This document shows positions 17,452-27,144 of a stretch of 64,000 nucleotides of DNA, piece after piece. The position numbers and the translations under genes are program-made. Within the stretch, counting starts at the first letter, position 1. Each line of letters starts with the position of its first letter. The notes beneath the pieces were generated by a model that searched no databases, was not told the DNA's origin, and was given only the letters and a program-made list of their open reading frames with translations. This DNA comes from Mesorhizobium sp. B2-3-12 (GTDB taxonomy: Bacteria; Pseudomonadota; Alphaproteobacteria; Rhizobiales; Rhizobiaceae): positions 124,001 through 188,000 of the forward strand of contig NZ_VFVR01000005.1 in NCBI RefSeq assembly GCF_006442205.1, written 5' to 3'.

Positions 17452-18295
17452 GGGCGCCGCCCTCCTCTTTCAGGATCGAGCCCTCCTCCAGGATCGAGCC
17501 CGGCGCCTGAGGCGCCGGGGCGGTGGCGGCCGGCGCCGCCGAGATGCCGGCGAGGTTCGGCGCCGATCCGAAAATGCCTTTCCTGGCAGTTCGTGCCTTG
17601 TCGCCGGCCTCGACATAGGGCCCGCCCTTGGCGGCACGCGCCCAGCCGTTTTCGACCAGCCATTGACCGACATCCTGCTTGCCGATCCGGCACTCCGCCG
17701 CTATCCGGTCGCGGCCGCCTTCGGGCGGCACCGTGCAGACCACCGCGCGGCCGCGCAGGAAGGCGCGGAATGCCGTGCGTGCACGGACCCCGCACGGCCA
17801 GGATTTGCCGTCGGTGGTGCAAGTCTCGTCCTGGCTGACGACATCGATGCCGGAAACCGCGACCGAATAGCCTTTCGCCTCGATCAGCCCGGCGGCGGAT
17901 GCAACCGGCTGGAACAGCTTCGTGCCGTTCCAATCGTCTGGCATCTTCGGCTTGGGCGGCACGGCGAGCGCCAGCTTGCTCAACGGCGCGCGCGGCTCGA
18001 CCCGCTCGAGCTCCTCGGTGGGCAATTCCGGCGGCGCGACGACATCCGGATCGATCGCCCGCGAATGCGCCGCCGGCTTTGGCGGCTGCGAAGCAGGTAT
18101 GGCGGAGGTGGCGGGTTCCTCGGGCGCCGTCCCGGTGTCAGCCTGCGGGATCGTATCGGCGCCGGGGTCGATCTGATCCACCACGACAGTGCTTTCGCTG
18201 CCTTTCAGCGTGCGTCCGCCGGCAACGACCAGCGCCGCCATCGCCGGGACCATCAGAACCGCCAGGACAAGATGAGGAAGTCGCACCCGTTGCAC
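17417..18295 (-). CDS. Secreted or membrane-anchored thermonuclease-like (SNase-fold) protein
   Basis: 292-residue protein. An N-terminal hydrophobic segment ([18 protein letters not shown]) is followed by a proline-rich linker and an SNase-like domain with the order [60 protein letters not shown]. The last part (about 220-232) is the usual end of the OB fold. The catalytic arginines of true staphylococcal nuclease are not all evident, so activity is doubtful. The C-terminal tail contains a small repeat ([14 protein letters not shown]) lying in the overlap with lysK. Its ATG directly follows the S24 repressor stop codon. Confidence 0.75.
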   Translation of the reverse strand: MQRVRLPHLVLAVLMVPAMAALVVAGGRTLKGSESTVVVDQIDPGADTIPQADTGTAPEEPATSAIPASQPPKPAAHSRAIDPDVVAPPELPTEELERVEPRAPLSKLALAVPPKPKMPDDWNGTKLFQPVASAAGLIEAKGYSVAVSGIDVVSQDETCTTDGKSWPCGVRARTAFRAFLRGRAVVCTVPPEGGRDRIAAECRIGKQDVGQWLVENGWARAAKGGPYVEAGDKARTARKGIFGSAPNLAGISAAPAATAPAPQAPGSILEEGSILKEEGGALKPADQPTPSE

Positions 18296-18940
18296 CTATT
18301 GGCTTGCCCAGACGATCCGCGCCACCCACTCGACCTCGCGCATGGGGATGTCGCGGTCCGGATGCTCCGGATTGAGCGAGACCAGCGCGATCGACTTGAC
18401 GGTCTGGCGTTCAAGCACCTTGGCCATCACCTCGCCCGACGTGGTCTTGACGACTACGCGATCGCCCTTGCGCGTGACGGCGCCCGGTTCGACGATGAGG
18501 ACGTCGCCGTTGCGGTAGAGCGGCAGCATGGAATCGCCCTGCACCTGCAGCGCATAGGAGCTTTCGGTCGATTGCGCGGGCAATTCGACGAGATCCCAGC
18601 CCTGTCCCGCCGGAAAGCCGGCATCGTCGAAGAAGCCGCCCGCGCCTGCCTGGGCAAAGCCCAGCAACGGCACGGCGCGCCTGTGCGACGTCGCGACGAC
18701 GACTTCGCCCCGCCCCTCGATCAGCCCGGTGAATTCATCCAGCGAGGCACCCGTCGCCTCCATGATCTTGGCCAGCGATTCGGTCGAAGGCCAGCGCGGC
18801 CGCCCGTCGGAAGACAGGCGTTTCGATTTGTTGAAGGCGGTCGAATCGAGCCCCGCGCGCCTTGCCAAACCCGAAGCCGAAAGCGAATAGCGCTCGGCAA
18901 GAGCATCGATGGCAGCCCAGACGCGGTCGTGCGAGAGCAT
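18296..18940 (-). CDS. XRE-type repressor with S24 (LexA-like) peptidase domain
   Basis: 214-residue regulator. The N-terminal helix-turn-helix (SASGLARRAGLDSTAFNKSKR) is joined to an S24 domain. S137 in VQGDSMLP and K174 in GEVMAKVLER form the Ser-Lys dyad with the same 37-residue spacing as LexA. A possible Ala-Gly cleavage region is AQAGAGG at 97-103. This arrangement suggests a phage-type or stress repressor inactivated by self-cleavage. No phage genes are nearby, and it forms a unit with the nuclease-like gene. The start MLSHD at 18940 is preferred to 19042. Confidence 0.85.
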   Translation of the reverse strand: MLSHDRVWAAIDALAERYSLSASGLARRAGLDSTAFNKSKRLSSDGRPRWPSTESLAKIMEATGASLDEFTGLIEGRGEVVVATSHRRAVPLLGFAQAGAGGFFDDAGFPAGQGWDLVELPAQSTESSYALQVQGDSMLPLYRNGDVLIVEPGAVTRKGDRVVVKTTSGEVMAKVLERQTVKSIALVSLNPEHPDRDIPMREVEWVARIVWASQ

Positions 18941-19177
18941 GACGTGCTCTCCTCCGAAACAGGAAAAAATGCCTCTTCCTTCTAGTCTTCGAACGCCGGC
19001 TTGTCCACTGGCCGCGCTACCGCGGCGCACATTCTTGTCCACCGCGGAAGGCCGATTGTCGGGATCAATCGCCCGCCTTTGCCAGACCGCGCAAACCCTG
19101 GTGCGAGGTCATGAAAATCCGTTCCGCCTCTGTCGGCGGTCGCGGTCACCGCGCGACCTAGGGCTGCGACCACCTCG

Positions 19178-19466
19178 TCAATGTCGAGGAAGCGGGCGCG
19201 CCTTGCGGCCGTAGACGCCGGCGGTCGTCAGGATCAGGGCGGCCGCCTCGCCATTGTCGAGGACGAAGCGGTGCTTGCCGATGACCTGGGTACCCGCCCA
19301 GGTCTCTATCGACGACACCACTTCGAAGCGGCGCCACAGCCGGATCTCGCGGGCGTAGACGGCCTGCAGCCCGCCCATCATCGGCGCCCAGCCATTCTTC
19401 CTCGCCAGCGTGATTAGGCCGGCGCGGACGAACAGGTCGATGCGCCTACAGCGCCCAGACATACAT
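19178..19466 (-). pseudogene. Thioesterase (4HBT-type) remnant at the end of the fad operon
   Basis: The frame from 19462 encodes RIDLFVRAGLITLARKNGWAP followed by RLWRRFEVVSSIETWAGTQVIGKHRFVLDNGE, matching the middle and end of hotdog-fold thioesterases. The conserved front part with the catalytic HxNNxRY region is missing. An ATG at 19466, in a different frame, reads MYVWAL then stop, which looks like the original N-terminus of such genes. This suggests an internal deletion of roughly 50 codons with a frameshift. It starts ten bases after fadJ and is probably non-functional. Confidence 0.55.
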
Positions 19467-19475
19467 TACGCTATG

Positions 19476-21695
19476 TCAGGCTGCCTGCTTCACATCGCGC
19501 TTGGCATAGGGATCGAAGCGTTCGTAGAAGGTCTCGCCTTTCTCGGCCATGTCGAGGAGCAGCTTGGGCGCCTTGAACTCGGCGCCATACTTCTTCTGCA
19601 GGCCCTTGGCGATCTTGACGAAGCGCCTGGCACCGATGCCGTCGATGTAGGAGAGCGCGCCCCCCGTGTAGGGCGCGAAGCCGAAGGCCAGGATCGAGCC
19701 GACATCGGCCTCGCGCGGATCGGTGACGATGCCCTCTTCCATCACCCGCGCCGCCTCCAGCGCGATGGTGACCAGCAGGCGTTGCTGCAGTTCCTCATAG
19801 TCGACCTTTTCGGGCTCGATCTGCGGATAAAGGTCCTTCAACCCCGGCCACAGCTTCTTCTTGGCCGGCTTGGCCGGGTAATCGTAAAAGCCCTTGCCGT
19901 TCTTGCGGCCGAAGCGGCCATGGTCGTCGACCATTGTGTTGATCAGCGCCATCTGCCTGGGGTCGACGGCCTTGTCGCCGAGATCCCCGATGGTCTGCTT
20001 CATGATCTTCTGGGCAAGGTCGATGGCCGTCTCGTCGGTCAGCGCCAGCGGGCCGACCGGCATGCCGGCGGCCTTGGCGGCATTCTCGATCATCGGCGCG
20101 GGCACGCCCTCGATCAGCATCTTGTAGGCTTCCGACATGTAGCGCAGCACGCAGCGGTTGACGTAGAAACCGCGCGTGTCGTTGACGACGATCGGCGTCT
20201 TCTTGATGGCGCGGACGAAATCGATCGCGGTGGCCAGCGCCTTGTCGCCGGTCTTCTTGCCCAGGATGATCTCGACCAGCATCATCTTGTCGACCGGCGA
20301 GAAGAAGTGGATGCCGATGAAATTCTTCGGCCGCGCCGAATTCTTGGCAAGGCCCGTGATCGGGATGGTCGAGGTGTTGGAGGCAAAGATCGCCGACGAC
20401 TTCAGCACCGCTTCAGCCTGTTCGGTGGCGGCCTTCTTGACGCCTGAATCCTCGAACACGGCCTCGACGACGAGATCGCAGCCGGCGAGGTCGGCATAGT
20501 CCGCGGTCGGCGTGATCAGCGAGAGCAGCTTGTCTTTCTCCTCGGGCTTGGCTCGGCCCTTCTTGACCTGATCGGAGACCAGGCTGTCGGAATGCGCCTT
20601 GCCCTTCTGCGCCGACTCCAGGTCGCGGTCGAGCAGCACCACCGGAATGCCGGCCTTGGCGGTGACATAGGCGATGCCGGCGCCCATGAAGCCGGCGCCG
20701 AGGATGCCGATCTTCTTGAACTTGGTGTCCGGCACGCCGGCCGGGCGGCGCGCGCCCTTGTTCAGCTCCTGCAGCGACACGAACAGCGAGCGGATCATCG
20801 CCGCCGCTTCCTTCGACTGCATGATCTCGGTGAAATAGCGCTGCTCGATCCTGAGCGCGGTGTCGAAGGGCACCAGCAGGCCCTCATAGACGCATTTCAG
20901 GATCGCGGCGGCGGCCGGATAATTGCCATGGGTCTCGCGGCGCAGGATGGCGATGGCCGGCGGCCACAGATTGGCGCCGGCCGCCGAATAGACCGGGCCG
21001 CCGGGCAGCTTGAAACCCTTTTCGTCCCATGGCTGAACGGCTTTCAGACCGTTCTTGATCATGGCCTTTGCCGTCTCGACCAGCTTGGCTGGTTCAGCGA
21101 TCTCGTGGATGAGGCCCATGGCCTTCGCCTTCTGTGGCGACAGGTTCTGGCCCGAGGTCAGCATCTGCAGCGCCTGCTGCTGGTCGGTCAGCCGTGGCAC
21201 GCGCTGCGTGCCGCCAGCGCCGGGGAAGATGCCGACCTTGACTTCCGGCAAGGCCATCTTGACCTTGTCTGAATCGGCCGCGACGCGCCCATGGCAGGCG
21301 AGCGACAATTCGAAGGCGCCGCCCATGCAGGTGCCGTTGATCGCCGAAACCCACGGCTTGCCGGATGTTTCGAGCTTGCGCCACAGGCCGCCCATGCGGC
21401 CGGCATTGTCGAACAGCAGCTTTGCCGCCTTCTCCGGATCCCTGGCCTTTTCCGTGGCAAACACCGTCAGCATCTTCTGCAGCATGGTGAGGTCGGCACC
21501 ACCGGAGAAGCTGTCCTTGCCCGAGGTGATGACCGCGCCCTTGATGCCGGCGTCGGCCACGACCTGGTCGATGATCTTGTCGAGTTCGTTCATCACCTCT
21601 TCGGTGAACACATTCATCGAGCGGTCGGGCATGTTCCAGGTGACCAGCGCGATGCCGTCGGCGTCGGTGTCGAGGGTGAAGTTGGTGTAGCTCAT
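19476..21695 (-). CDS. fadJ: Fatty-acid oxidation multienzyme: enoyl-CoA hydratase / 3-hydroxyacyl-CoA dehydrogenase
   Basis: 739-residue FadJ/FadB-like protein that carries out hydration and NAD-dependent oxidation in beta-oxidation. The N-terminal crotonase domain has [17 protein letters not shown] and [15 protein letters not shown], with both catalytic Glu. The 3-hydroxyacyl-CoA dehydrogenase domain begins at the NAD loop [18 protein letters not shown] (about residue 335). It continues with [15 protein letters not shown] and the C-terminal domain NGKGFYDY. The start MSYTNFTLD at 21695 is chosen over 21758. It follows the thiolase by 14 bases. Confidence 0.93.
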   Translation of the reverse strand: MSYTNFTLDTDADGIALVTWNMPDRSMNVFTEEVMNELDKIIDQVVADAGIKGAVITSGKDSFSGGADLTMLQKMLTVFATEKARDPEKAAKLLFDNAGRMGGLWRKLETSGKPWVSAINGTCMGGAFELSLACHGRVAADSDKVKMALPEVKVGIFPGAGGTQRVPRLTDQQQALQMLTSGQNLSPQKAKAMGLIHEIAEPAKLVETAKAMIKNGLKAVQPWDEKGFKLPGGPVYSAAGANLWPPAIAILRRETHGNYPAAAAILKCVYEGLLVPFDTALRIEQRYFTEIMQSKEAAAMIRSLFVSLQELNKGARRPAGVPDTKFKKIGILGAGFMGAGIAYVTAKAGIPVVLLDRDLESAQKGKAHSDSLVSDQVKKGRAKPEEKDKLLSLITPTADYADLAGCDLVVEAVFEDSGVKKAATEQAEAVLKSSAIFASNTSTIPITGLAKNSARPKNFIGIHFFSPVDKMMLVEIILGKKTGDKALATAIDFVRAIKKTPIVVNDTRGFYVNRCVLRYMSEAYKMLIEGVPAPMIENAAKAAGMPVGPLALTDETAIDLAQKIMKQTIGDLGDKAVDPRQMALINTMVDDHGRFGRKNGKGFYDYPAKPAKKKLWPGLKDLYPQIEPEKVDYEELQQRLLVTIALEAARVMEEGIVTDPREADVGSILAFGFAPYTGGALSYIDGIGARRFVKIAKGLQKKYGAEFKAPKLLLDMAEKGETFYERFDPYAKRDVKQAA

Positions 21696-21709
21696 GATTC
21701 TTCTCCCCG

Positions 21710-22918
21710 TCAGACGCGTTCGATGATCGTTGCTGTGCCCATGCCGGCGCCGATGCACAGCGTCACCAGCGCGGTGTTGAGATCGCGGCGCTCGAGTTCA
21801 TCCAGCACGGTGCCGAAGATCATCGCGCCGGTGGCCCCGAGCGGATGGCCCATGGCGATGGCGCCGCCATTGACGTTGATCTTGTCGTGCGGGATCTCGA
21901 AGGCCTGCATGTAGCGCAGCACCACCGAGGCGAAGGCCTCGTTGAGCTCGAACAGGTCGATATCCGACAGCTTCATCTTGGCGCGCTTCAACAGCTTCTC
22001 GGTGACGTCGACCGGACCGGTCAGCATCAGCACCGGTTCGGAGCCGATGTTGGCGAAGGTGCGGATGCGGGCGCGCGGCTTCAGGCCCATCGCCTTGCCG
22101 GCCTTCTTGGAGCCGAGCAGCACGGCAGCCGCGCCATCGACGATGCCGGACGAATTGCCGGCGTGGTGGACGTGGTTCACCTCCTCGACTTCCGGATGCT
22201 TCTGCACCGCGACCGCGTCGAAGCCGCCCATTTCGCCCGGCATGACGAAGGACGGGTTGAGCGAGGCCAGCGACTGCATGTCGGTCGACGGCCGCATGTG
22301 CTCGTCATGGTCGAGAATGGTCAGGCCGTTCTGATCCTTGATCGGAATGACCGAATTCTTGAAGCGGCCGTCGGCCCAGGATTTCGCGGCGCGCTTCTGG
22401 CTCTCGACCGCGTAGGCGTCGACATCGTCGCGCGAGAAGCCGTATTTGGTGGCGATCAGGTCGGCCGAAATGCCTTGCGGCACGAACCAGCCGGGCAGGC
22501 CCACCGAAGGGTCCATGAACCAGGCACCGCCCGAGGCGCCCATGCCGACGCGCGACATCGATTCCACGCCGCCGGCAATGACGATTTCATCGGCGCCCTG
22601 CGCGATCTTGGCGGCGCCGAAATTGATGGCGTCCAACCCGGAAGCGCAAAAGCGCGAGATCTGCATGCCCGGCGCCTTTGTGTCGTAGCCGGCCTCGAAG
22701 GCGGCGGCGCGCGGAATGACCGAGCCCGCCTCGCCGACCGGGTCGACGCAGCCGAAGATGATGTCGTCGACCGCGCCGGTGTCGAGCCCATTGCGGTCGC
22801 GCAGCGCTTCCAGCGTCCTGGCGGCGAGCCGCACTGCCGGCACTTCGTGCAACGATCCGTCCTTCTTGCCCTTGCCGCGCGGCGTGCGCACGGCGTCATA
22901 GACATAAGCATCAGTCAT
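21710..22918 (-). CDS. fadA: Acetyl-CoA acyltransferase (thiolase)
   Basis: 402-residue thiolase that cleaves 3-ketoacyl-CoA in the last beta-oxidation step. The nucleophile is C91 in [16 protein letters not shown]. The second signature [18 protein letters not shown] and the active-site Cys in [10 protein letters not shown] are present. Two ATG codons are in frame. The second (22918) has GGAG seven bases upstream, while the first lies only one base from it, so the second is preferred. It is in line with fadJ, forming the usual trifunctional pair. Confidence 0.92.
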   Translation of the reverse strand: MTDAYVYDAVRTPRGKGKKDGSLHEVPAVRLAARTLEALRDRNGLDTGAVDDIIFGCVDPVGEAGSVIPRAAAFEAGYDTKAPGMQISRFCASGLDAINFGAAKIAQGADEIVIAGGVESMSRVGMGASGGAWFMDPSVGLPGWFVPQGISADLIATKYGFSRDDVDAYAVESQKRAAKSWADGRFKNSVIPIKDQNGLTILDHDEHMRPSTDMQSLASLNPSFVMPGEMGGFDAVAVQKHPEVEEVNHVHHAGNSSGIVDGAAAVLLGSKKAGKAMGLKPRARIRTFANIGSEPVLMLTGPVDVTEKLLKRAKMKLSDIDLFELNEAFASVVLRYMQAFEIPHDKINVNGGAIAMGHPLGATGAMIFGTVLDELERRDLNTALVTLCIGAGMGTATIIERV

Positions 22919-22952
22919 TTTCATGCTCCTTGGGTTCGCTGAAGAGAGCTGC

Positions 22953-24125
<1,173 letters not shown>

Positions 24126-24171
24126 GATTTCCTCCGCGTATCGACAGGCAGAAAGGCTAGCGGGACCGAGC

Positions 24172-25962
24172 TTAGAACGCTTCCGCCGGCAGGGCCATCA
24201 GCGTATCGGCGCCGCTCGAAATACGGGCCAGGTGCGCCGAGGTTTCCGGCATGATCCGTTCCATGAAGAAGCGCGCCGTCACGACCTTGTTGTCGTAAAA
24301 GGACTGGGAGCCGTTGGCGCCGGTCTTGCCCTGCGCCGCCTTGGCCATCTGCGCCCACATGTAACCCAGCGCCACGAGGCCGAAGAGGTGCATGTAGTCG
24401 GTCGAGGCGGCACCGGCATTGTCGGGCTTGGCCATGCCGTTCTGAAGCAGCCACATGGTCGCCGCCTGCAGATCGTTGAGACCCTTTTTCAGACCCTTGG
24501 TGAAGGGCGCCATCTTCTCGTCGGCGCGGTTTTCCTCGCAGAACTCGCCGACTTCCTTGAAGAAGACCTGGATGGCGCGGCCGCCATGCAAGCCGAGCTT
24601 GCGGCCGACGAGGTCGAGCGCCTGGATGCCGTTGGCGCCTTCATAGATCATGGCGATGCGGGCATCGCGCACGAACTGACTCATGCCGTGCTCTTCGATA
24701 TAGCCGTGGCCGCCGAACACCTGCTGCGCCATGACGGCGTGATCAAAACCCTTGTCGGTCAGCACGCCCTTGACCACCGGCGTCATCAAGCCGGTGTAAT
24801 CGTCGGCCGCCTGGCGGTCCTTGTCGTCGGCGGAGCGGTGCGCGATGTCGGACTTGATCGCCGTCCACAGCGCCAGCGCACGGCCGGCCTCGTTGAAGGC
24901 CTTCATGGTCATCAGCGAGCGGCGGATGTCGGGATGAACGATAATCGGATCGGCCTTCTTGTCCGGCGCCTTCGGGCCTGACAGCGAGCGGCCCTGCAAA
25001 CGGTCCTTGGCGTAGGCGACGGCATTCTGGTAGGCGATCTCCGACAGCGAAAGGCCCTGCAGGCCGACACCGAGGCGGGCCTCGTTCATCATCGTGAACA
25101 TCGCCTTGAGGCCGCCATTGGCCTCGCCCAGCAGCGTGCCCTCGGCCTCGTCATAGTTCATGACGCAGGTCGAATTGCCGTGGATGCCCATCTTCTCCTC
25201 GATCGAACCGCAGGAGACGGTGTTCCTTGTCCCCGGATTGCCCGACGCGTCGAGCTTGAGCTTGGGCACGATGAACAGCGAGATGCCCTTGACGCCTTCC
25301 GGCGCGCCCTCGATGCGGGCCAGCACCAGATGGACGATGTTGTCGGACATGTCGTGCTCACCGGCCGAGATGAAGATCTTCTGGCCGGAAATCTTGTAGG
25401 TGCCATCGCCGTTCGGCACCGCCTTGGTGCGCAGCAGGCCGAGGTCGGTGCCGCAATGCGGCTCGGTCAGATTCATTGTGCCGGTCCAACTGCCCTCGAC
25501 CATCCTGGGCAGCCATGTCGCCTTCTGCTCGTCGGTGCCGTGGGTGATGATGGCGGCGATCGCGCCCTGGGTCAGGCCGGGATACATCATCAGCGACATG
25601 TTGGCCGAGACCATGTATTCGGCCACCGCCGTGTGCACGGCATAGGGCAGGCCCTGGCCGCCGAACTCGACGGGGGCCGCCAGACCCATCCAGCCGCCTT
25701 CGCGATACTGGTCGAACGCTTCCTTGAAGCCCTTGGGCGTGGTCACCGAGCCATCGTCGTGGCGCACGCAGCCTTCCATGTCGCCGACACGGTTGAGCGG
25801 ATGCATGACGTTCTCGGCGAGCTTGGCGCCTTCGGCGAGAATTGCCTCCAGCACGTCAGGCGTGGCATCGGCGAATCCAGGAAGGTTCGAATAGCGCTGA
25901 TAGCCCAGCACCTCGTTGAGCACGAACAGCGTGTCCTGGACCGGGGCCCTGTAGATCGGCAT
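24172..25962 (-). CDS. Large acyl-CoA dehydrogenase (FadE-like, about 600 residues)
   Basis: 596-residue flavoprotein of the large acyl-CoA dehydrogenase class with an extra C-terminal helical domain. Motifs include NLTEPHCGTDLGLLRTKAVP, GQKIFISAGEHDM, QVFGGHGYIEEHGMSQFVRD and IAMIYEGANGIQALDLVGRKL, where the YEG glutamate is the expected base. The start MPIYRAP at 25962 is family-typical; an in-frame ATG at 25977 adds five residues. It is the first gene of the fatty-acid operon, behind a long palindrome at 26041-26072. Confidence 0.92.
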   Translation of the reverse strand: MPIYRAPVQDTLFVLNEVLGYQRYSNLPGFADATPDVLEAILAEGAKLAENVMHPLNRVGDMEGCVRHDDGSVTTPKGFKEAFDQYREGGWMGLAAPVEFGGQGLPYAVHTAVAEYMVSANMSLMMYPGLTQGAIAAIITHGTDEQKATWLPRMVEGSWTGTMNLTEPHCGTDLGLLRTKAVPNGDGTYKISGQKIFISAGEHDMSDNIVHLVLARIEGAPEGVKGISLFIVPKLKLDASGNPGTRNTVSCGSIEEKMGIHGNSTCVMNYDEAEGTLLGEANGGLKAMFTMMNEARLGVGLQGLSLSEIAYQNAVAYAKDRLQGRSLSGPKAPDKKADPIIVHPDIRRSLMTMKAFNEAGRALALWTAIKSDIAHRSADDKDRQAADDYTGLMTPVVKGVLTDKGFDHAVMAQQVFGGHGYIEEHGMSQFVRDARIAMIYEGANGIQALDLVGRKLGLHGGRAIQVFFKEVGEFCEENRADEKMAPFTKGLKKGLNDLQAATMWLLQNGMAKPDNAGAASTDYMHLFGLVALGYMWAQMAKAAQGKTGANGSQSFYDNKVVTARFFMERIMPETSAHLARISSGADTLMALPAEAF

Positions 25963-26040
25963 GCTTTCCTCCACCATGCGGATGAGGCCCCGAAATCAAG
26001 CCGTGCGCGGCAAGCGGGCCAATGTCGAAGTCGCAATAAC

Positions 26041-26072
26041 AAATATTGACGTTTGCGTAAACGTCAATATTT
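26041..26072. promoter_or_regulatory. Perfect palindromic operator upstream of the fatty-acid operon
   Basis: AAATATTGACGTTT and AAACGTCAATATTT form 14-base perfect arms around GCGT. Reading on the minus strand, a TTGACG inside it and TATTTG 16 bases later could be the operon promoter, so a bound protein would overlap both. The half-site TTGACGT..ACGT recurs in front of the merR-type gene nearby. The start codon of the first operon gene is 79 bases away. Confidence 0.7.
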
Positions 26073-26226
26073 CGATGCGACAAGATTTCCGCCGCCACGA
26101 GCGCGGTGAGCCTAACGTTGCGGCTTTGCTCTAGCCAGCGCGAACAGCAGGCCACGACAGCGAAAAGCCGCGCGGCATGGCCACGCGGCTTTGATGGTGA
26201 AGAGCCCGACAGTGTCGGAGTATGGC

Positions 26227-26688
26227 TTAGCTGGCGACGCTCGCCTGCGGCGCCGAACGCTCGGTCAACATCTGGCGCACGGCCGACATCGAGCCGCTGA
26301 GCTCATTGATGGCGTCGTCGATCAGAGCGCGCTGCTTCTGCAGCCGGGCGAGCTGCTTCTCCGACTTGTCCAGCGCCAGCCGCAGCTGCTTGGTGTTGGA
26401 TCCGGTCGGATCGTAGAGGTCCATCATCTGCTTGACGTCGCGCAGCGAGAACCCGACCTTGCGGCCGAGCAGGATCAGCTTCAGCCTGGCCTTGTCGCGG
26501 CGCGTGTAGAGACGGGTCGAACCGTCGCGCTGCGGATTGAGCAGGCCCTTGTCTTCGTAGAAACGCAGCGTGCGCAGCGTCACGCCGTACTTTTTGGCCA
26601 TTTCGCCGATGCGTGAGAGATCCTCGCCGATTTCGACGGATGCATTATTGGTATTGGCCGCGGTCTCGCCGGCCGAGATAAGCTTCAT
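26227..26688 (-). CDS. MerR-family regulator, probable regulator of the fatty-acid operon
   Basis: 153-residue MerR protein. The helix-turn-helix and wing are RIGEMAKKYGVTLRTLRFYEDKGLLNPQRDGSTRLYTRRD (about residues 26-65). A coiled dimer helix follows (LDKSEKQLARLQKQRALIDDAINEL). There is no cysteine cluster for metal sensing. That and the position next to beta-oxidation genes resemble LiuR-type regulators of fatty-acid and branched-chain degradation. The start MKLIS at 26688 avoids 38 atypical residues of the longer frame. Similar operators lie before this gene and before the operon. Confidence 0.85.
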   Translation of the reverse strand: MKLISAGETAANTNNASVEIGEDLSRIGEMAKKYGVTLRTLRFYEDKGLLNPQRDGSTRLYTRRDKARLKLILLGRKVGFSLRDVKQMMDLYDPTGSNTKQLRLALDKSEKQLARLQKQRALIDDAINELSGSMSAVRQMLTERSAPQASVAS

Positions 26689-26814
26689 GGTCACTGGCTT
26701 TCCCCGTCTGGTGGCGTCGCGGTCCCGGACCATGCGTCGCCTGACTGGAAGCGGGGGCGTGCTTCCGGCCGTGGTTTCGACAAACAAATCGCAAAACAGC
26801 ACACTCGATGCGCC

Positions 26815-26861
26815 TTTTACGTTTACGTCAATTCTATACCGATAGCCGCCTCATGACGCAA
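26815..26861 (-). promoter_or_regulatory. Promoter and operator of the MerR-type gene
   Basis: On the minus strand, TTGCGT (26861-26856) and TATAGA (26838-26833) are separated by 17 bases. Immediately after the -10 comes ATTGACGTAAACGTAAAA (26832-26815), which shares the TTGACGT/ACGT half-sites of the large palindrome before the fatty-acid operon. Placement at the likely transcription start suggests autorepression. The leader to the ATG is then about 125 bases. Confidence 0.6.
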
Positions 26862-26937
26862 GGGCGTTCTGAGAACGGTGCTTTATGCCGCACTGGAGGC
26901 GGGGACAGCCAACTTCCTTGCAACTTCTTAAGCTTGG

Positions 26938-26954
26938 TTAACGCGTTGTTTACC
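26938..26954 (+). promoter_or_regulatory. CtrA-like half-sites in the long gap before the PodJ-like gene
   Basis: TTAA-N7-TTTACC (26938-26954) deviates by one base from the CtrA pattern TTAA-N7-TTAAC. A further TTAA at 26928 is six bases upstream of the first. The gap from 26862 to 27144 holds nothing else that I recognise, and no promoter can be called with confidence. Confidence 0.35.
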
Positions 26955-27144
26955 ACGTTGGGCGAAATGTGCGCGTGTCGGCTACCCGTGGTTATCCTGT
27001 ATCGAATTTTCACGGTTTTTCGGAGCGCGGGTGAAACCCCGGGAAGCTTGTCTTCCACCGTGGCATGGAAGCGCGGTCGCCTCGTTCCGGCAGGGACTTG
27101 GGGAGCCGGTCGCAAGCCGGCCAATCTGAAAGACGGACGCACCG

